NCBI RefSeq assembly: GCF_004765805.1
Contig: NZ_SBIU01000007.1
Coordinates: forward strand, 94,354-158,353
DNA from: Halorussus halobius
Lineage (GTDB): Archaea > Halobacteriota > Halobacteria > Halobacteriales > Haladaptataceae
Direction: 5' to 3'
Length of the DNA stretch: 64,000 bases
The notes under the pieces are model-generated. The model saw only the letters and a program-made list of their open reading frames with translations. It searched no databases and was not told the origin of the DNA. Shown in pieces: positions 26,200-34,153 of the stretch (position 1 is its first letter; the number at the start of each line of letters is the position of its first letter). Both the position numbers and the translations under genes were made by a program.

Positions 26200-27270
26200 T
26201 CACTCGGCAGTGAACTCAATCGGGTCCATGTCGAGAAACGCGGTTTCGTAGCCGTCGTGGCGCGCCAGTTGGGGTGGTGTCTCTACAGTGATTCTGACCG
26301 TATCGCCAGTCTTGAGTTCATCAATACCCATCCCATAGAAACTCCCGAGGTCAGGATCAAGGGACGCTTGGAGTGTCCCTTGTGTGATTGTATCCCCTCC
26401 ACGGTCGAGTGTTGCTGAAAGAGCCATCCTCGGGAGCATCACGCGATTGTAGGGTGTGCGTGGAGAAACGATTAGGAAGGGTCCTTCAGTATCACTAAAC
26501 CGATGGTCACCGTCAACGAGAGCAACCAGCATCGTTGCGTCACCGGATTGCCCTTCGTGGAGTAGTCGACCGGGAAGCTCGGATTTTGTCGGCACGACCG
26601 GTTCAGGAATCATTTCCATATCCATTAGATCGACTGTCCCACGGGTGCCTGCTTTGTCCCCTAACCGGCGAATCTCCAAATTGTACGTCTCATCCGTATC
26701 GAACGTGAACTGCATCGTGGCAGACTGTCCCTCTGTAAATCGCCCGTTGAATGGACTCGTACGAGCTGTCTGCAACGGGCCAACCTGGAGCGTCACATCG
26801 TACTGTCCTTCCCCCGGGAGAGCGATATTGTCGCCGTAGTGGAACCCCATATTCGGCGAGATCATCGGCCAGAGGTTGGTCGAGGACACTCGACCGTCGC
26901 TGTTACTGATTTCGACAGAGACGTCGACCGGGAGGATCGTCTCCGTCTCGGTGTCCCAGACACTCGCCATCAGATGCACCGAATCATCCGACTGAACGAC
27001 GACTTTCGTCTTTCGTGAGCCAGTGAGGTTCCAGAAACGGTGCGGGAAGGAGTGCATCAGTGCAAATCCGAGACTGCCTGCCGTCGTCGTTCCGTACATT
27101 CCCATCCCTTCGATGATTGCCGGATAGTAGACCGCGTCAGGTCGATCCTCCACGATCGGTGGATCACGCCATGCAGACTGCGTCTCGAATCCGAGCCGCC
27201 CCAGGCAACCAGACAGTACCAGGCCCCCCGAGAGAGCAGTCCCCTGTTTGAGAAACGTTCTCCGATTCAT
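26200..27270 (-). CDS. P19/Tp34-like metal-binding lipoprotein, copy B
   Basis: The protein has 356 residues. The N-terminus has RRTFLKQG, a short hydrophobic run and a lipobox ending at Cys22, indicating Tat export and a lipid anchor. The middle contains MGFHYGDNIALPGEGQYDV, the hallmark of the P19/Tp34 family, with metal-ligand candidates in SVHLMASVWDTE and Met-rich loops (EGMGMYG, LMDMEM). Such proteins bind Cu or Fe outside the membrane, usually beside an FTR1/EfeU-type permease. Here the relative at 27500 and a DyP-like protein lie upstream in the same orientation. The C-terminal 150 residues look like a second beta domain. Metal identity unknown. Confidence 0.8.
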   Translation of the reverse strand: MNRRTFLKQGTALSGGLVLSGCLGRLGFETQSAWRDPPIVEDRPDAVYYPAIIEGMGMYGTTTAGSLGFALMHSFPHRFWNLTGSRKTKVVVQSDDSVHLMASVWDTETETILPVDVSVEISNSDGRVSSTNLWPMISPNMGFHYGDNIALPGEGQYDVTLQVGPLQTARTSPFNGRFTEGQSATMQFTFDTDETYNLEIRRLGDKAGTRGTVDLMDMEMIPEPVVPTKSELPGRLLHEGQSGDATMLVALVDGDHRFSDTEGPFLIVSPRTPYNRVMLPRMALSATLDRGGDTITQGTLQASLDPDLGSFYGMGIDELKTGDTVRITVETPPQLARHDGYETAFLDMDPIEFTAE

Positions 27271-27372
27271 GTTCTCCTCTGAGATACTATGTTTGGTAGA
27301 TTCATTGAGTCGACCTCGCTGTCGTCAACCGGGGGTTTCTGTAACTGCCAGCCTCGGCCATTCTGTGACTGT

Positions 27373-27459
27373 CTACGCTAAGCGAACGACGAATCCGGTG
27401 AGTACCAGGAGTGAGACAACGCCAAGTAACGTCGCCAGTAGGAGGTGCTTCTCTTCCAT
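27373..27459 (-). CDS. 28-residue single-helix membrane microprotein
   Basis: On the minus strand the frame reads MEEKHLLLATLLGVVS and ends TGFVVRLA before TAG. It has a charged N-terminus, one hydrophobic helix of about 20 residues and a closing Arg. It sits in the gap between the two P19-like genes, in the same orientation. A small membrane subunit stabilising a transporter is plausible. At this length chance cannot be excluded. Confidence 0.5.
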   Translation of the reverse strand: MEEKHLLLATLLGVVSLLVLTGFVVRLA

Positions 27460-27499
27460 AGATTTGGCTTCGGTTGGAATTCTAAAGACACCTTTGGAA

Positions 27500-28561
27500 C
27501 TACAACGTCACCTGCACATCTGGCATATCAACGAAGGCTGTCTCGTATCCTTCATGGCGAGCTGTTTGTGGGGGCGAATCGACCGTGATCGTCAGCTCAT
27601 CTCCCGTCTGTACATCTGCGACCGTCGCTCCGTAGTGATAGCGGAGCTCTGGATCGATGGTTGCCTGTAGAATTCCGTCGAACACTGACATCCCGTCACG
27701 GTGCAGTGTTCCCGAAAGCGACATCATCGGCAGCATCGTTCGATTGTAGGGTGTGCGCGGAGAAACAGCGAGATACCTCTGCTCCTCGTCCCCACCGAAA
27801 CGTGACGCGTCTTCGAGGATCGTAACCACGAACTTCGCGTCCCCACTCGTCCCCGAGCCACGAACGTCCCCCGGGAGCGCGTCCGGTGTCGGCACTTGCG
27901 AACTCGGTAACATCTCCATGTCCATCAGGTCGACAGCACCCTTCGTGCCTTCTCTGTCGTCGGGAATGTCCGTATACGAGATCTCGTTGAGCGTCGATTC
28001 GCTGAATTCGAACTCGAACGTGAACGAGGCGTTCCCCTGATTCTCGGCCAGCGACCCCGTCCGTCGCGTCGACGGCCCGCCGATGCTGACCTCGACAGTG
28101 TATGTGCCGTCGCCCTGGAGCTGTGCGTTATCGCCGAAGTGAAACCCCATCGGCTGGGAGAGCATCGGCCACGGTGCGAACTGGTCGACCTGCTCGCCGT
28201 CCTGTGTAATCGTGAGCTGTGGATTGATATCGGGTGGGATGATCCCCGTCTGTGTCTCCCAAACGACCGGCATCAGGTGAATCGAATCTTCGGATTGAAT
28301 CTCGACCTTCGTGATCCCATTCGGCTTCATCAGCCAGAACCGGTGCGCATACGAGTACGTGAGCGCACAACTGTACCCGCCCTGTTCCTTCATTCCGGGC
28401 ATTTTCATGCCCTCGTAGTGGGTCGGATAGTAGACTGCGTCCGGGCGGTTCTCGGGGAGCGGTGGTGCCCGCGCTGACCGCGTCTCAAACAGGCCGGTAC
28501 ACCCCGCGAGCCCCACGAGTGACGTGCCCCCGACCGCCCGAAGCACGTCACGACGATTCAT
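27500..28561 (-). CDS. P19/Tp34-like metal-binding lipoprotein, copy A
   Basis: The protein has 353 residues. MNRRDVLRAVGG with lipobox Cys21 gives a Tat-type lipoprotein. MGFHFGDNAQLQGDGTYTVEVS is the P19/Tp34 core, with ligand candidates in YEGMKMPGMKE, SIHLMPVVW and LMDMEML. It is clearly a paralog of the protein at 26200, sharing most motifs, including RPDAVYYP near the N-terminus and SPRTPYNR near the C-terminal third. Its start overlaps the end of the DyP-like gene by 14 bp. The pair probably binds copper or iron at the cell surface, and the two copies may differ in metal or redox state preference. Confidence 0.82.
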   Translation of the reverse strand: MNRRDVLRAVGGTSLVGLAGCTGLFETRSARAPPLPENRPDAVYYPTHYEGMKMPGMKEQGGYSCALTYSYAHRFWLMKPNGITKVEIQSEDSIHLMPVVWETQTGIIPPDINPQLTITQDGEQVDQFAPWPMLSQPMGFHFGDNAQLQGDGTYTVEVSIGGPSTRRTGSLAENQGNASFTFEFEFSESTLNEISYTDIPDDREGTKGAVDLMDMEMLPSSQVPTPDALPGDVRGSGTSGDAKFVVTILEDASRFGGDEEQRYLAVSPRTPYNRTMLPMMSLSGTLHRDGMSVFDGILQATIDPELRYHYGATVADVQTGDELTITVDSPPQTARHEGYETAFVDMPDVQVTL

Positions 28562-29855
28562 GCGTCACCTCCTGTGCGTTCTCGACCGGTCGCGCAGGCG
28601 GCAGCGAACGCAACGACCGTGGGGGGACGAGGAAATTACCGCGACGCTCCGTTCGGATGTACTGCAGGATGCCGTTGTTGTTTCGCTGACCGACGGCCGA
28701 CTGCTCGGTGACGTCAGTGCCATTCATCGCTTCTCTCGTGTCGACGAAGTCGGTGATCCGTCGCTGGAGCGCAAGGAAGTGGAGGCTGGCGGTTTCACCG
28801 TCGGTAGAATCGAAGTCGCGCCGAAGGATGAGAGGCGAGTCATCGTCATCGCGAGCGCGGGCGGATTTCTGGGAGTGACCGACGACGCCCATCTCGCGGG
28901 CCGTCTCATCCGTTGGCTGACAGTCGTCGATTTTGCTGCTGGTTCCGAGATTGTCTCCAGCGCCCTCGATTACGTCGTTCTCGGCGTGGTACGGACAGAA
29001 CATCTTCGCCTCACGCTGCCAGCGATCGTCCTGATTGTACCACTGATTGAGATTGAGCTGGAGCTTGGAGATGTGCTGGGTCGTTCCACCGGCGAACGGC
29101 CCCGACTGGATTGTCACGCGATCTTCACTGGCCTGGTTCTTTTTGAATCCCGATTTGAATCCCATAAACAGCGGCGCGTCCTCTGGGACCTTATCTGCCG
29201 GAACACCCTCTGCATCGTCAGCATTCTCCGCCGGCAACCCGTCCCCAATAAAGCCCGTCCGCCGGTCGGCGATTGAGAAAACATCGGTCAGTGTAGCGTC
29301 AGGCTGATCGACACCGTTGAGGGTTGATTTGTTCCCTTTGAGGGCTTCTTCGGCACCGAGCACCACCTGTGCCGTGTTACTCGCGAGATGGACGACTGCA
29401 TCGGGCGTATCGAACTCGGGATCCTCAAACGGCGCAAGTGCTTCTGGATCAGGGAGGTCAACGTCTTCGGGAAGCGATTCGTCGAATCGGTCGAAGTATG
29501 CCGGAGAATAACTCACCGTGAGCAATAACCCGCCCCCGCTTCGCTCGTAGGCGTGTTCGATCCCACGGAGAGCTGTTTCAACTTGGTCACGGTCGTCTTC
29601 GTTCGGGGGCCCGTCTCGTCGGTAATTTAGATAGAGGAGCACACGATGGCTCGGAGCGACGACGTTCCCGTGGTCGTCCCGTGGGAGGGCCTCATTCCAA
29701 GCGTGCTGACGTTGTGGATACGACGAGAGATCATCCGGCCCTGTTGGGACGTCAACATCTTCACGGCCTAAACAGGCACTGAATGCCGCTGCGCCTCCGA
29801 TAGCGACGGCCGACTTGAGGAATTCTCTGCGAGGGATACCTCTCTCATCAGTCAT
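28548..29855 (-). CDS. DyP/EfeB-like Tat-exported protein
   Basis: The protein has 435 residues. PRREFLKSAVAIGG with Cys28 is a Tat lipoprotein-like signal. The body resembles the Dyp-type peroxidase/EfeB fold, with HFLALQRRITDFV in the C-terminal part and a haloarchaeal family known as DUF7405, from memory. The canonical GxxDG distal motif is not clean: GFIGDG and GFKSG are the nearest matches, so haem peroxidase activity is uncertain. EfeB partners EfeO and EfeU in iron uptake. Here it heads a cluster with two P19-like lipoproteins and no visible permease on the same strand. Its C-terminal end overlaps the next gene. Confidence 0.68.
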   Translation of the reverse strand: MTDERGIPRREFLKSAVAIGGAAAFSACLGREDVDVPTGPDDLSSYPQRQHAWNEALPRDDHGNVVAPSHRVLLYLNYRRDGPPNEDDRDQVETALRGIEHAYERSGGGLLLTVSYSPAYFDRFDESLPEDVDLPDPEALAPFEDPEFDTPDAVVHLASNTAQVVLGAEEALKGNKSTLNGVDQPDATLTDVFSIADRRTGFIGDGLPAENADDAEGVPADKVPEDAPLFMGFKSGFKKNQASEDRVTIQSGPFAGGTTQHISKLQLNLNQWYNQDDRWQREAKMFCPYHAENDVIEGAGDNLGTSSKIDDCQPTDETAREMGVVGHSQKSARARDDDDSPLILRRDFDSTDGETASLHFLALQRRITDFVDTREAMNGTDVTEQSAVGQRNNNGILQYIRTERRGNFLVPPRSLRSLPPARPVENAQEVTHESS

Positions 29856-29931
29856 TGACGACAGTTAGGAAGCCAACGGAAAAGGCGGTTCTGGTAGAGT
29901 TCTTGAATCCCCGCTCAAGGTCGGTAGTAGA

Positions 29932-30519
29932 CTATCTGGTGATGAGCTTCTTCACCAAGTTCCACCCGATAAATCGGGGGGCCCGCTTGCGGTATTGCTC
30001 GTATTCCTGGCCATACTGCTCTCGCAGCCACGGTTCTTCGGCAAACGGGAACAGTGCGTACACGAGGATGGTCAAGATGCCGTGTACAGCCAGTTTCCGG
30101 GAGTTCACTGCAATGATCGCGCCGACGATGAACGTAATGAATCCCACGCTCTGAGGGTTGCGCGTGTACTGGTAGATACCGTTCGTCCGAAGTTCCCCTT
30201 CTCTTCCACTGCTTTCCATCCACCCAAGTTCGAAGAGTGCTGAGAGGGCAAATCCCATCCCGAGTGCGGCGATACCGCTACCCGTGAGTTTGCTCCAACG
30301 TTCGGTGAAAATGAAGGAGTCCCGATCGAGCGCGCCCAGCACGGGAAACCCAGCGAACACGACGGAGAGCGCTGACCAATTGAACCACCACCGCCAAGAG
30401 CTGTCACCGATGGGCCACACTCGACGGTCAGGATGAACCGCACTGATGGCGTACCCGAGAATCAGCGTGACATCCGCGACGACCGCCGTCAGGAGCGCAC
30501 GATCTGAGAACGAGGACAT
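29932..30519 (-). CDS. isoprenylcysteine methyltransferase (ICMT)-like membrane protein
   Basis: The protein has 195 residues from the ATG ending at 30519; the frame extends to 30708 but that part is not hydrophobic and overlaps another gene. Five hydrophobic helices and the C-terminal motif NGIYQYTRNPQSVGF, followed by FAEEPWLREQYGQEYEQYRKRAPRFI, define the ICMT/phospholipid methyltransferase fold that binds S-adenosylmethionine. The substrate in haloarchaea is unknown. It lies 76 bp upstream of the DyP-like gene on the same strand. Confidence 0.85.
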   Translation of the reverse strand: MSSFSDRALLTAVVADVTLILGYAISAVHPDRRVWPIGDSSWRWWFNWSALSVVFAGFPVLGALDRDSFIFTERWSKLTGSGIAALGMGFALSALFELGWMESSGREGELRTNGIYQYTRNPQSVGFITFIVGAIIAVNSRKLAVHGILTILVYALFPFAEEPWLREQYGQEYEQYRKRAPRFIGWNLVKKLITR

Positions 30520-30689
30520 ACGTGTATGTCGTGATAGTGAAGGACAAAAAAGTGAGACAATCTTGGGTTCGCATCTGGGTACTGCTCCCTCTGAAGAGGT
30601 TTGGAACCACCAACCACTCTCTACAATTCTAACATCCGGAGTAACTCGAATCGACGTTCTCAGGTAACTGCGTTTCAAATTCAGCCCAC

Positions 30690-31028
30690 ATGGCGGGATT
30701 TGTCCCACTCCATAGCGGGTTTACCGGTTCGCAGTCCCTTCCGTTGCTCGTGGTGATCACCGCCGCGGCTGCGGGTACAGCGGTACTTCTGGGACTTGCG
30801 ATCGGCGCGTTCGTTCAACGCCAATCCCGTCCATATCTGTTAATCGTCGCTGCATTGGCTGCCCTTCTTGGACGCTCTGCGGTTGCGGGGATCTCCATCG
30901 TAGGCCTGTTTTCACAAGCCGAGCATCACCTCCTCGAACACGGGCTTGATGTCATTCTTGTAGCGCTCGTTATTGCTGCAGTCTATCACTCCCGAACCAT
31001 TTCGAACGAGACCAACTTCGATACATGA
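30690..31028 (+). CDS. DUF7471-like three-helix membrane protein
   Basis: The protein has 112 residues and three transmembrane helices (about 18-42, 48-72, 83-103) with conserved-looking His residues at AEHHLLEHGLD. Its stop overlaps the ATG of the winged-helix gene that follows (31025-31028). The arrangement of a small membrane protein and a paired regulator is seen in haloarchaea, and the membrane partner may control the regulator. Confidence 0.7.
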   Translation: MAGFVPLHSGFTGSQSLPLLVVITAAAAGTAVLLGLAIGAFVQRQSRPYLLIVAALAALLGRSAVAGISIVGLFSQAEHHLLEHGLDVILVALVIAAVYHSRTISNETNFDT

Positions 31029-31543
31029 CACACCAACGTGACCGAATTCACGAGTATATTGCCACCCACCCTGGAGAACACTTCAACGCGCTCACGCGGA
31101 GACTCGACCTCGCACCAGGACAGGTACAGTACCATCTCAGGAAACTCCAGAATCAAGAGAGAGTGGTCAACCTACCTCTCTATGGCCGGACCCACTATTA
31201 CACACCGGAATATGATGCGTGGGAGCGGGGAGCAATCGCTGTCCTTCGCCGGGAAACAGCACGCGACATCTTATTCTGTGTTCTCGAACAGGGAACATCC
31301 AGCCCGAACGCTGTCACAGAGTCCCTCGGGATTGCTCGGGGAACCCTTGAGTGGCACTTGGATCATTTGACGGAACAGAATCTCATCGAGAAACACCGAG
31401 ATGTCAATAATCACGTGACGCTGGTCGCAGCCGAGCGGACTGAGACCGCTCGCCTCCTCGAAGAGATCTCCCCCTCGCTGTCCGATCGGATGATCGACCG
31501 GTTCACCCGCCTCGTCGATAACCTATTGGCGGATGGATCGTAA
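31025..31543 (+). CDS. winged-helix regulator with two HTH domains
   Basis: The protein has 172 residues. Two winged helices occur in tandem: residues 5-65 (HPGEHFNALTRRLDLAPGQVQYHLRKL) and about 80-140 (SSPNAVTESLGIARGTLEWHLDHLTEQ). This is the pattern of haloarchaeal membrane-paired transcription regulators. The C-terminal 30 residues are helical and could dimerise. It is coupled by ATGA overlap to the three-helix protein. No ligand domain is seen. Confidence 0.82.
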   Translation: MTHQRDRIHEYIATHPGEHFNALTRRLDLAPGQVQYHLRKLQNQERVVNLPLYGRTHYYTPEYDAWERGAIAVLRRETARDILFCVLEQGTSSPNAVTESLGIARGTLEWHLDHLTEQNLIEKHRDVNNHVTLVAAERTETARLLEEISPSLSDRMIDRFTRLVDNLLADGS

Positions 31544-31614
31544 CGAGCCCTCGGATGTATTTCGTTGAAACGAGAACTTGATTGTTCGATTACTGCACCC
31601 ACTTGGATAGAACG

Positions 31615-31908
31615 CTATGCAGTCCCTGAGTCCACGGTTCCCAGATACTGGGTTTCCCACTCACGACGTGCCTCTATTTCACGCTGACCGCGCTGTGTAA
31701 CTGTGTATACGTTCGTCCGCCTGTCGAGTTCACCCTTCTCGAGCAGTCCTTTGTCGACGAGGTCGTCGAGATTCGGATAGAGGCGCCCGTGGTTGATCTC
31801 CTGTTCGTAGTAGTCGTCGAGTTCGTCTTTGATTGCGAGCCCGTGTGGTTCCTTGAGCCCGGCCGTTACATACAAGATGTCCCGCTGGAACCCAGTTAGA
31901 TCGTGCAT
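31615..31908 (-). CDS. PadR-family transcriptional regulator, copy 2
   Basis: The protein has 97 residues from the ATG ending at 31908; longer upstream frames are not supported because copy 1 starts at the same residue. It carries INHGRLYPNLDDLVDKG and differs from the protein at 3559 at only a few positions outside the C-terminus. It is divergent from the histone-fold gene at 32042, with a 133-bp gap that contains the element shared with copy 1. The two regulators probably recognise overlapping DNA sites. Confidence 0.88.
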   Translation of the reverse strand: MHDLTGFQRDILYVTAGLKEPHGLAIKDELDDYYEQEINHGRLYPNLDDLVDKGLLEKGELDRRTNVYTVTQRGQREIEARREWETQYLGTVDSGTA

Positions 31909-31922
31909 CCGTCTGTTCTCTA

Positions 31923-31954
31923 TTTTGAGGGGTGGCATATGTTCTCTCTGGTAC
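31923..31954 (-). promoter_or_regulatory. conserved upstream element of PadR copy 2 (likely operator)
   Basis: This is the second copy of the 32-bp block at 3871-3902, with a single mismatch, positioned 15 bp before the start codon. In copy 1 the gap is also 15 bp. Confidence 0.5.
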
Positions 31955-32008
31955 CCCGAGGCGATTTTGGCTTGACTGGGTCGGGATATCGCGTGAAAAC
32001 TTCGAACC

Positions 32009-32016
32009 TTTATATA
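32009..32016 (+). promoter_or_regulatory. TATA box of the histone-fold gene
   Basis: TTTATATA lies about 29 bp before the ATG at 32042, a strong match to the archaeal TATA box and its normal spacing for a short leader. Confidence 0.65.
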
Positions 32017-32041
32017 GTGGACAGGTGAATTCCGCGATGGA

Positions 32042-32209
32042 ATGTCTGACCTAATCGTCAAAGCAGCCGTGAAGGACGCACTCTCGGACAACAACGTCTC
32101 GGCAGATTTCTACGACACGCTCAACGAGGAGGTCGCCGAACTGCTCGACGACGCCGCAGAGCGTGCCGAGTCCAACGACCGGAAGACGGTCCAGCCCCGC
32201 GACCTGTAG
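32042..32209 (+). CDS. histone-fold (DUF1931-like) small protein
   Basis: The frame encodes 55 residues starting MSDLIVKAAVKDAL and ending KTVQPRDL. The N-terminal IVKAAVKDAL, the central DFYDTLNEEVAELLDDAAERA helix and the closing RKTVQPRDL match the compact single-histone-fold proteins of haloarchaea. Such proteins form dimers and are thought to bind DNA or partner proteins. It has a strong TATA box and stands just ahead of xseA. It is shorter than classic archaeal histones (about 67 residues). Confidence 0.8.
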   Translation: MSDLIVKAAVKDALSDNNVSADFYDTLNEEVAELLDDAAERAESNDRKTVQPRDL

Positions 32210-32284
32210 GCCTGCGTAACGCAGCCAAGCCCGTCACTCGAACGTAGCTTTTTGAGGTTCCTGTACAGAAGTTAGGAAACGAAG

Positions 32285-33337
32285 ATGGCGGACGCACCGG
32301 ATACTGAACGGCAGGCGGTCGAGCCTGAGGCAGGAGACGTCCTCAGCGTGTCACAGCTGAACGACCGAATCGCCTCGGTCGTCGAGGATGCGCCTGCCCT
32401 CGACGGTGTCCGCTGTATTGGCGAAGTCACGGATCTCCATCAGAACAGTACAGCGCTCTACTTCACGCTTACCGATGGCGACGCCGAGCTCCCCTGTATG
32501 ATCTGGGCAAACCGCTATCGGAAGATGGACGCCGAGCTCGAGGACGGGACTGAGGTCATCCTGGAAGGCGATATCGACTACTGGACTGAAGGCGGGAAAA
32601 TCGACCTCAAGCCGTGGGAAGTGATCGTCGTCGGCGACGGCGACCAAGCGGCCGCGGTCGAGCGACTGCGCAGCGAGCTCGAAGAGCGTGGCTGGTTCGA
32701 CGACGAGCAGAAACAGCGCCCGCCAGCGTTTCCGGAACGGGTCGGTGTTGTGACCTCACTCCGAGGGGATGCTCGGTACGACATCCAGAGCGCGATCCAC
32801 GAGCAAGACCCTACAGTCGACATCCTGGTGAAGGATGCGACCGTCCAAGGGTCAGAGGCACCGACGTCTATCGCGAACGGGATTCACCATCTGGACCGCT
32901 CCGAGGACGTCGATTCAATTATCGTCGGCCGCGGCGGTGGGAGCGATTCGAACCTTCAGGCGTTCAACACCGAGCGGGTCGCGGAAGCGATCTTCACCGC
33001 GAACACCCCGATCGTCACGGCAATTGGCCATACTGACGACCGGCTAATCGCGGATCGGGTAGCGGATATGGCCGCGATCACACCGACAGCGGCCGGCGAG
33101 TACATCGCGAAGTCTCGGAATGACTTCCTGGCTAGCGACATTGGCCCGCTTGAGCAACAGCTTGAGGCCGCGTACGAGACCTTTGAACAGGAGCACGAAC
33201 ACGAACAGGAACTGGCCGAGGCAGTCGAAGAGGCGACCGCGCCTGAGGGCCTGTCGCCAGTTTACTACAAGGTTGCAATTGTCGTGCTCCTAGTGCTGTT
33301 GCTGCTCATTACTGCACTCTGGCTGGGGGTGATCTAA
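32285..33337 (+). CDS. xseA: exonuclease VII large subunit with C-terminal membrane helix
   Basis: The protein has 350 residues. An OB-fold domain (about 20-118, with YFTLTDGDAELPCMIW) is followed by the exonuclease VII catalytic domain (about 130-300), including VGVVTSLRGDARYD, DSIIVGRGGGSDSNLQAFN and AIGHTDDRLIADRVADMAAITPTAA. Bacterial XseA is about 450 residues; the long coiled coil is reduced here to an acidic helix, and the protein ends in a hydrophobic helix near residues 326-347 that would anchor it in the membrane. ExoVII degrades single-stranded DNA from both ends. It overlaps nothing and precedes xseB by 3 bp. Confidence 0.93.
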   Translation: MADAPDTERQAVEPEAGDVLSVSQLNDRIASVVEDAPALDGVRCIGEVTDLHQNSTALYFTLTDGDAELPCMIWANRYRKMDAELEDGTEVILEGDIDYWTEGGKIDLKPWEVIVVGDGDQAAAVERLRSELEERGWFDDEQKQRPPAFPERVGVVTSLRGDARYDIQSAIHEQDPTVDILVKDATVQGSEAPTSIANGIHHLDRSEDVDSIIVGRGGGSDSNLQAFNTERVAEAIFTANTPIVTAIGHTDDRLIADRVADMAAITPTAAGEYIAKSRNDFLASDIGPLEQQLEAAYETFEQEHEHEQELAEAVEEATAPEGLSPVYYKVAIVVLLVLLLLITALWLGVI

Positions 33338-33340
33338 TCG

Positions 33341-33523
33341 ATGGCAAAAGACACGGACATCAGGAGTCGGATGAACCGAATCGAAGAGATTATCGACCAA
33401 CTCGACGCGGATGAGGTGTCACTTGATGAAGGGAGTGAGCTGTACGAGGAAGGGCAGGAGTTACTAACTGAAATCCGCGAGCGACTCCACGAAGGCCAGG
33501 GCGAGGTCATCGAGATCAAATGA
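33341..33523 (+). CDS. xseB: exonuclease VII small subunit
   Basis: The protein has 60 residues and is almost entirely helical, matching XseB (RMNRIEEIIDQLDADEVSLDEGSELYEEGQELL). In the enzyme several small subunits wrap the large subunit and keep it inactive or in a defined form. It starts 3 bp after the xseA stop and is certainly co-transcribed. Confidence 0.92.
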   Translation: MAKDTDIRSRMNRIEEIIDQLDADEVSLDEGSELYEEGQELLTEIRERLHEGQGEVIEIK

Positions 33524-33555
33524 GGAACGGCAGCGGTATCGACTGTCTCTCCGCG

Positions 33556-33596
33556 TTAACCAACAGCCTGCCGTTGTTCACGAGCTTGTTGGTTAA
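33556..33596. repeat. inverted repeat TTAACCAACA...TGTTGGTTAA, copy 1
   Basis: Ten bases at 33556-33565 pair perfectly with 33587-33596, with 21 bp between. The same arms recur at 59125-59165 (11-bp arms, 19-bp centre). It lies 32 bp after xseB and 75 bp before the small membrane protease-like gene. A regulatory or recombination role is possible. Confidence 0.6.
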
Positions 33597-33670
33597 GGTC
33601 GCTAGCCACGGTTACCCTTCAGGCTTATCTGCGATGTCCTCCCATTTCGAACCGTTCGACGGTAGTTCCA

Positions 33671-34045
33671 ATGTTCCATGAGACGGTTCTGATATTCGGC
33701 GTCTACCTACTCGCGTGTGGTGTAGCGTGGATCCTCCATGAGTCCGCACACTACGCCGTCCACAGGCTCTATGCGGAATCAGTCTCGTTCGGTGTCAATC
33801 GACGTGGCCCATACGTTGACGCCGTTTACGCCCCGTCTGCTCCGACGGTCGCTATCCGACTCGGTTCGATCGCGCCGACTCTCCTCTATACCCCTATTGT
33901 CGTACTCGGAATTGGAGCCTATCTCTCGTCGAATCCGGTTCCACAGTTGGATCCAGTCGGGTGGTCGCTTGTCGCCGTTCCTCTCGTGATTTTGACTTTT
34001 CCGACTGGTGCTGATATCCAAGCGTGTCTCAACGCCTCAGAATAG
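33671..34045 (+). CDS. small membrane protein with HExxH motif (M50-like)
   Basis: The protein has 124 residues and about three to four transmembrane helices. In the first, HESAH (residues 23-27) matches HExxH, the zinc site of metallopeptidases, and the embedding in a membrane segment recalls the M50/site-2 protease family. GADIQAC near the C-terminus could supply the third ligand. It is much shorter than normal M50 enzymes and lacks a PDZ domain. It may be a minimal intramembrane protease or a degenerate relative. No substrate is evident. Confidence 0.6.
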   Translation: MFHETVLIFGVYLLACGVAWILHESAHYAVHRLYAESVSFGVNRRGPYVDAVYAPSAPTVAIRLGSIAPTLLYTPIVVLGIGAYLSSNPVPQLDPVGWSLVAVPLVILTFPTGADIQACLNASE

Positions 34046-34153
34046 CGTTTCTTAACGTGTATTCGGTCGGCGTCAGACAAACACTTCATTAGTTACATAG
34101 TCAGATTTTAAGAAAGTCATTGGCCGTCAGTATTTAGTAGATAAGACGCAAGT

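Noticed and set aside
28524..29276. 250-residue + strand frame over the DyP-like gene
   Set aside because: It is the antisense of the Tat-exported protein and lacks a start context.
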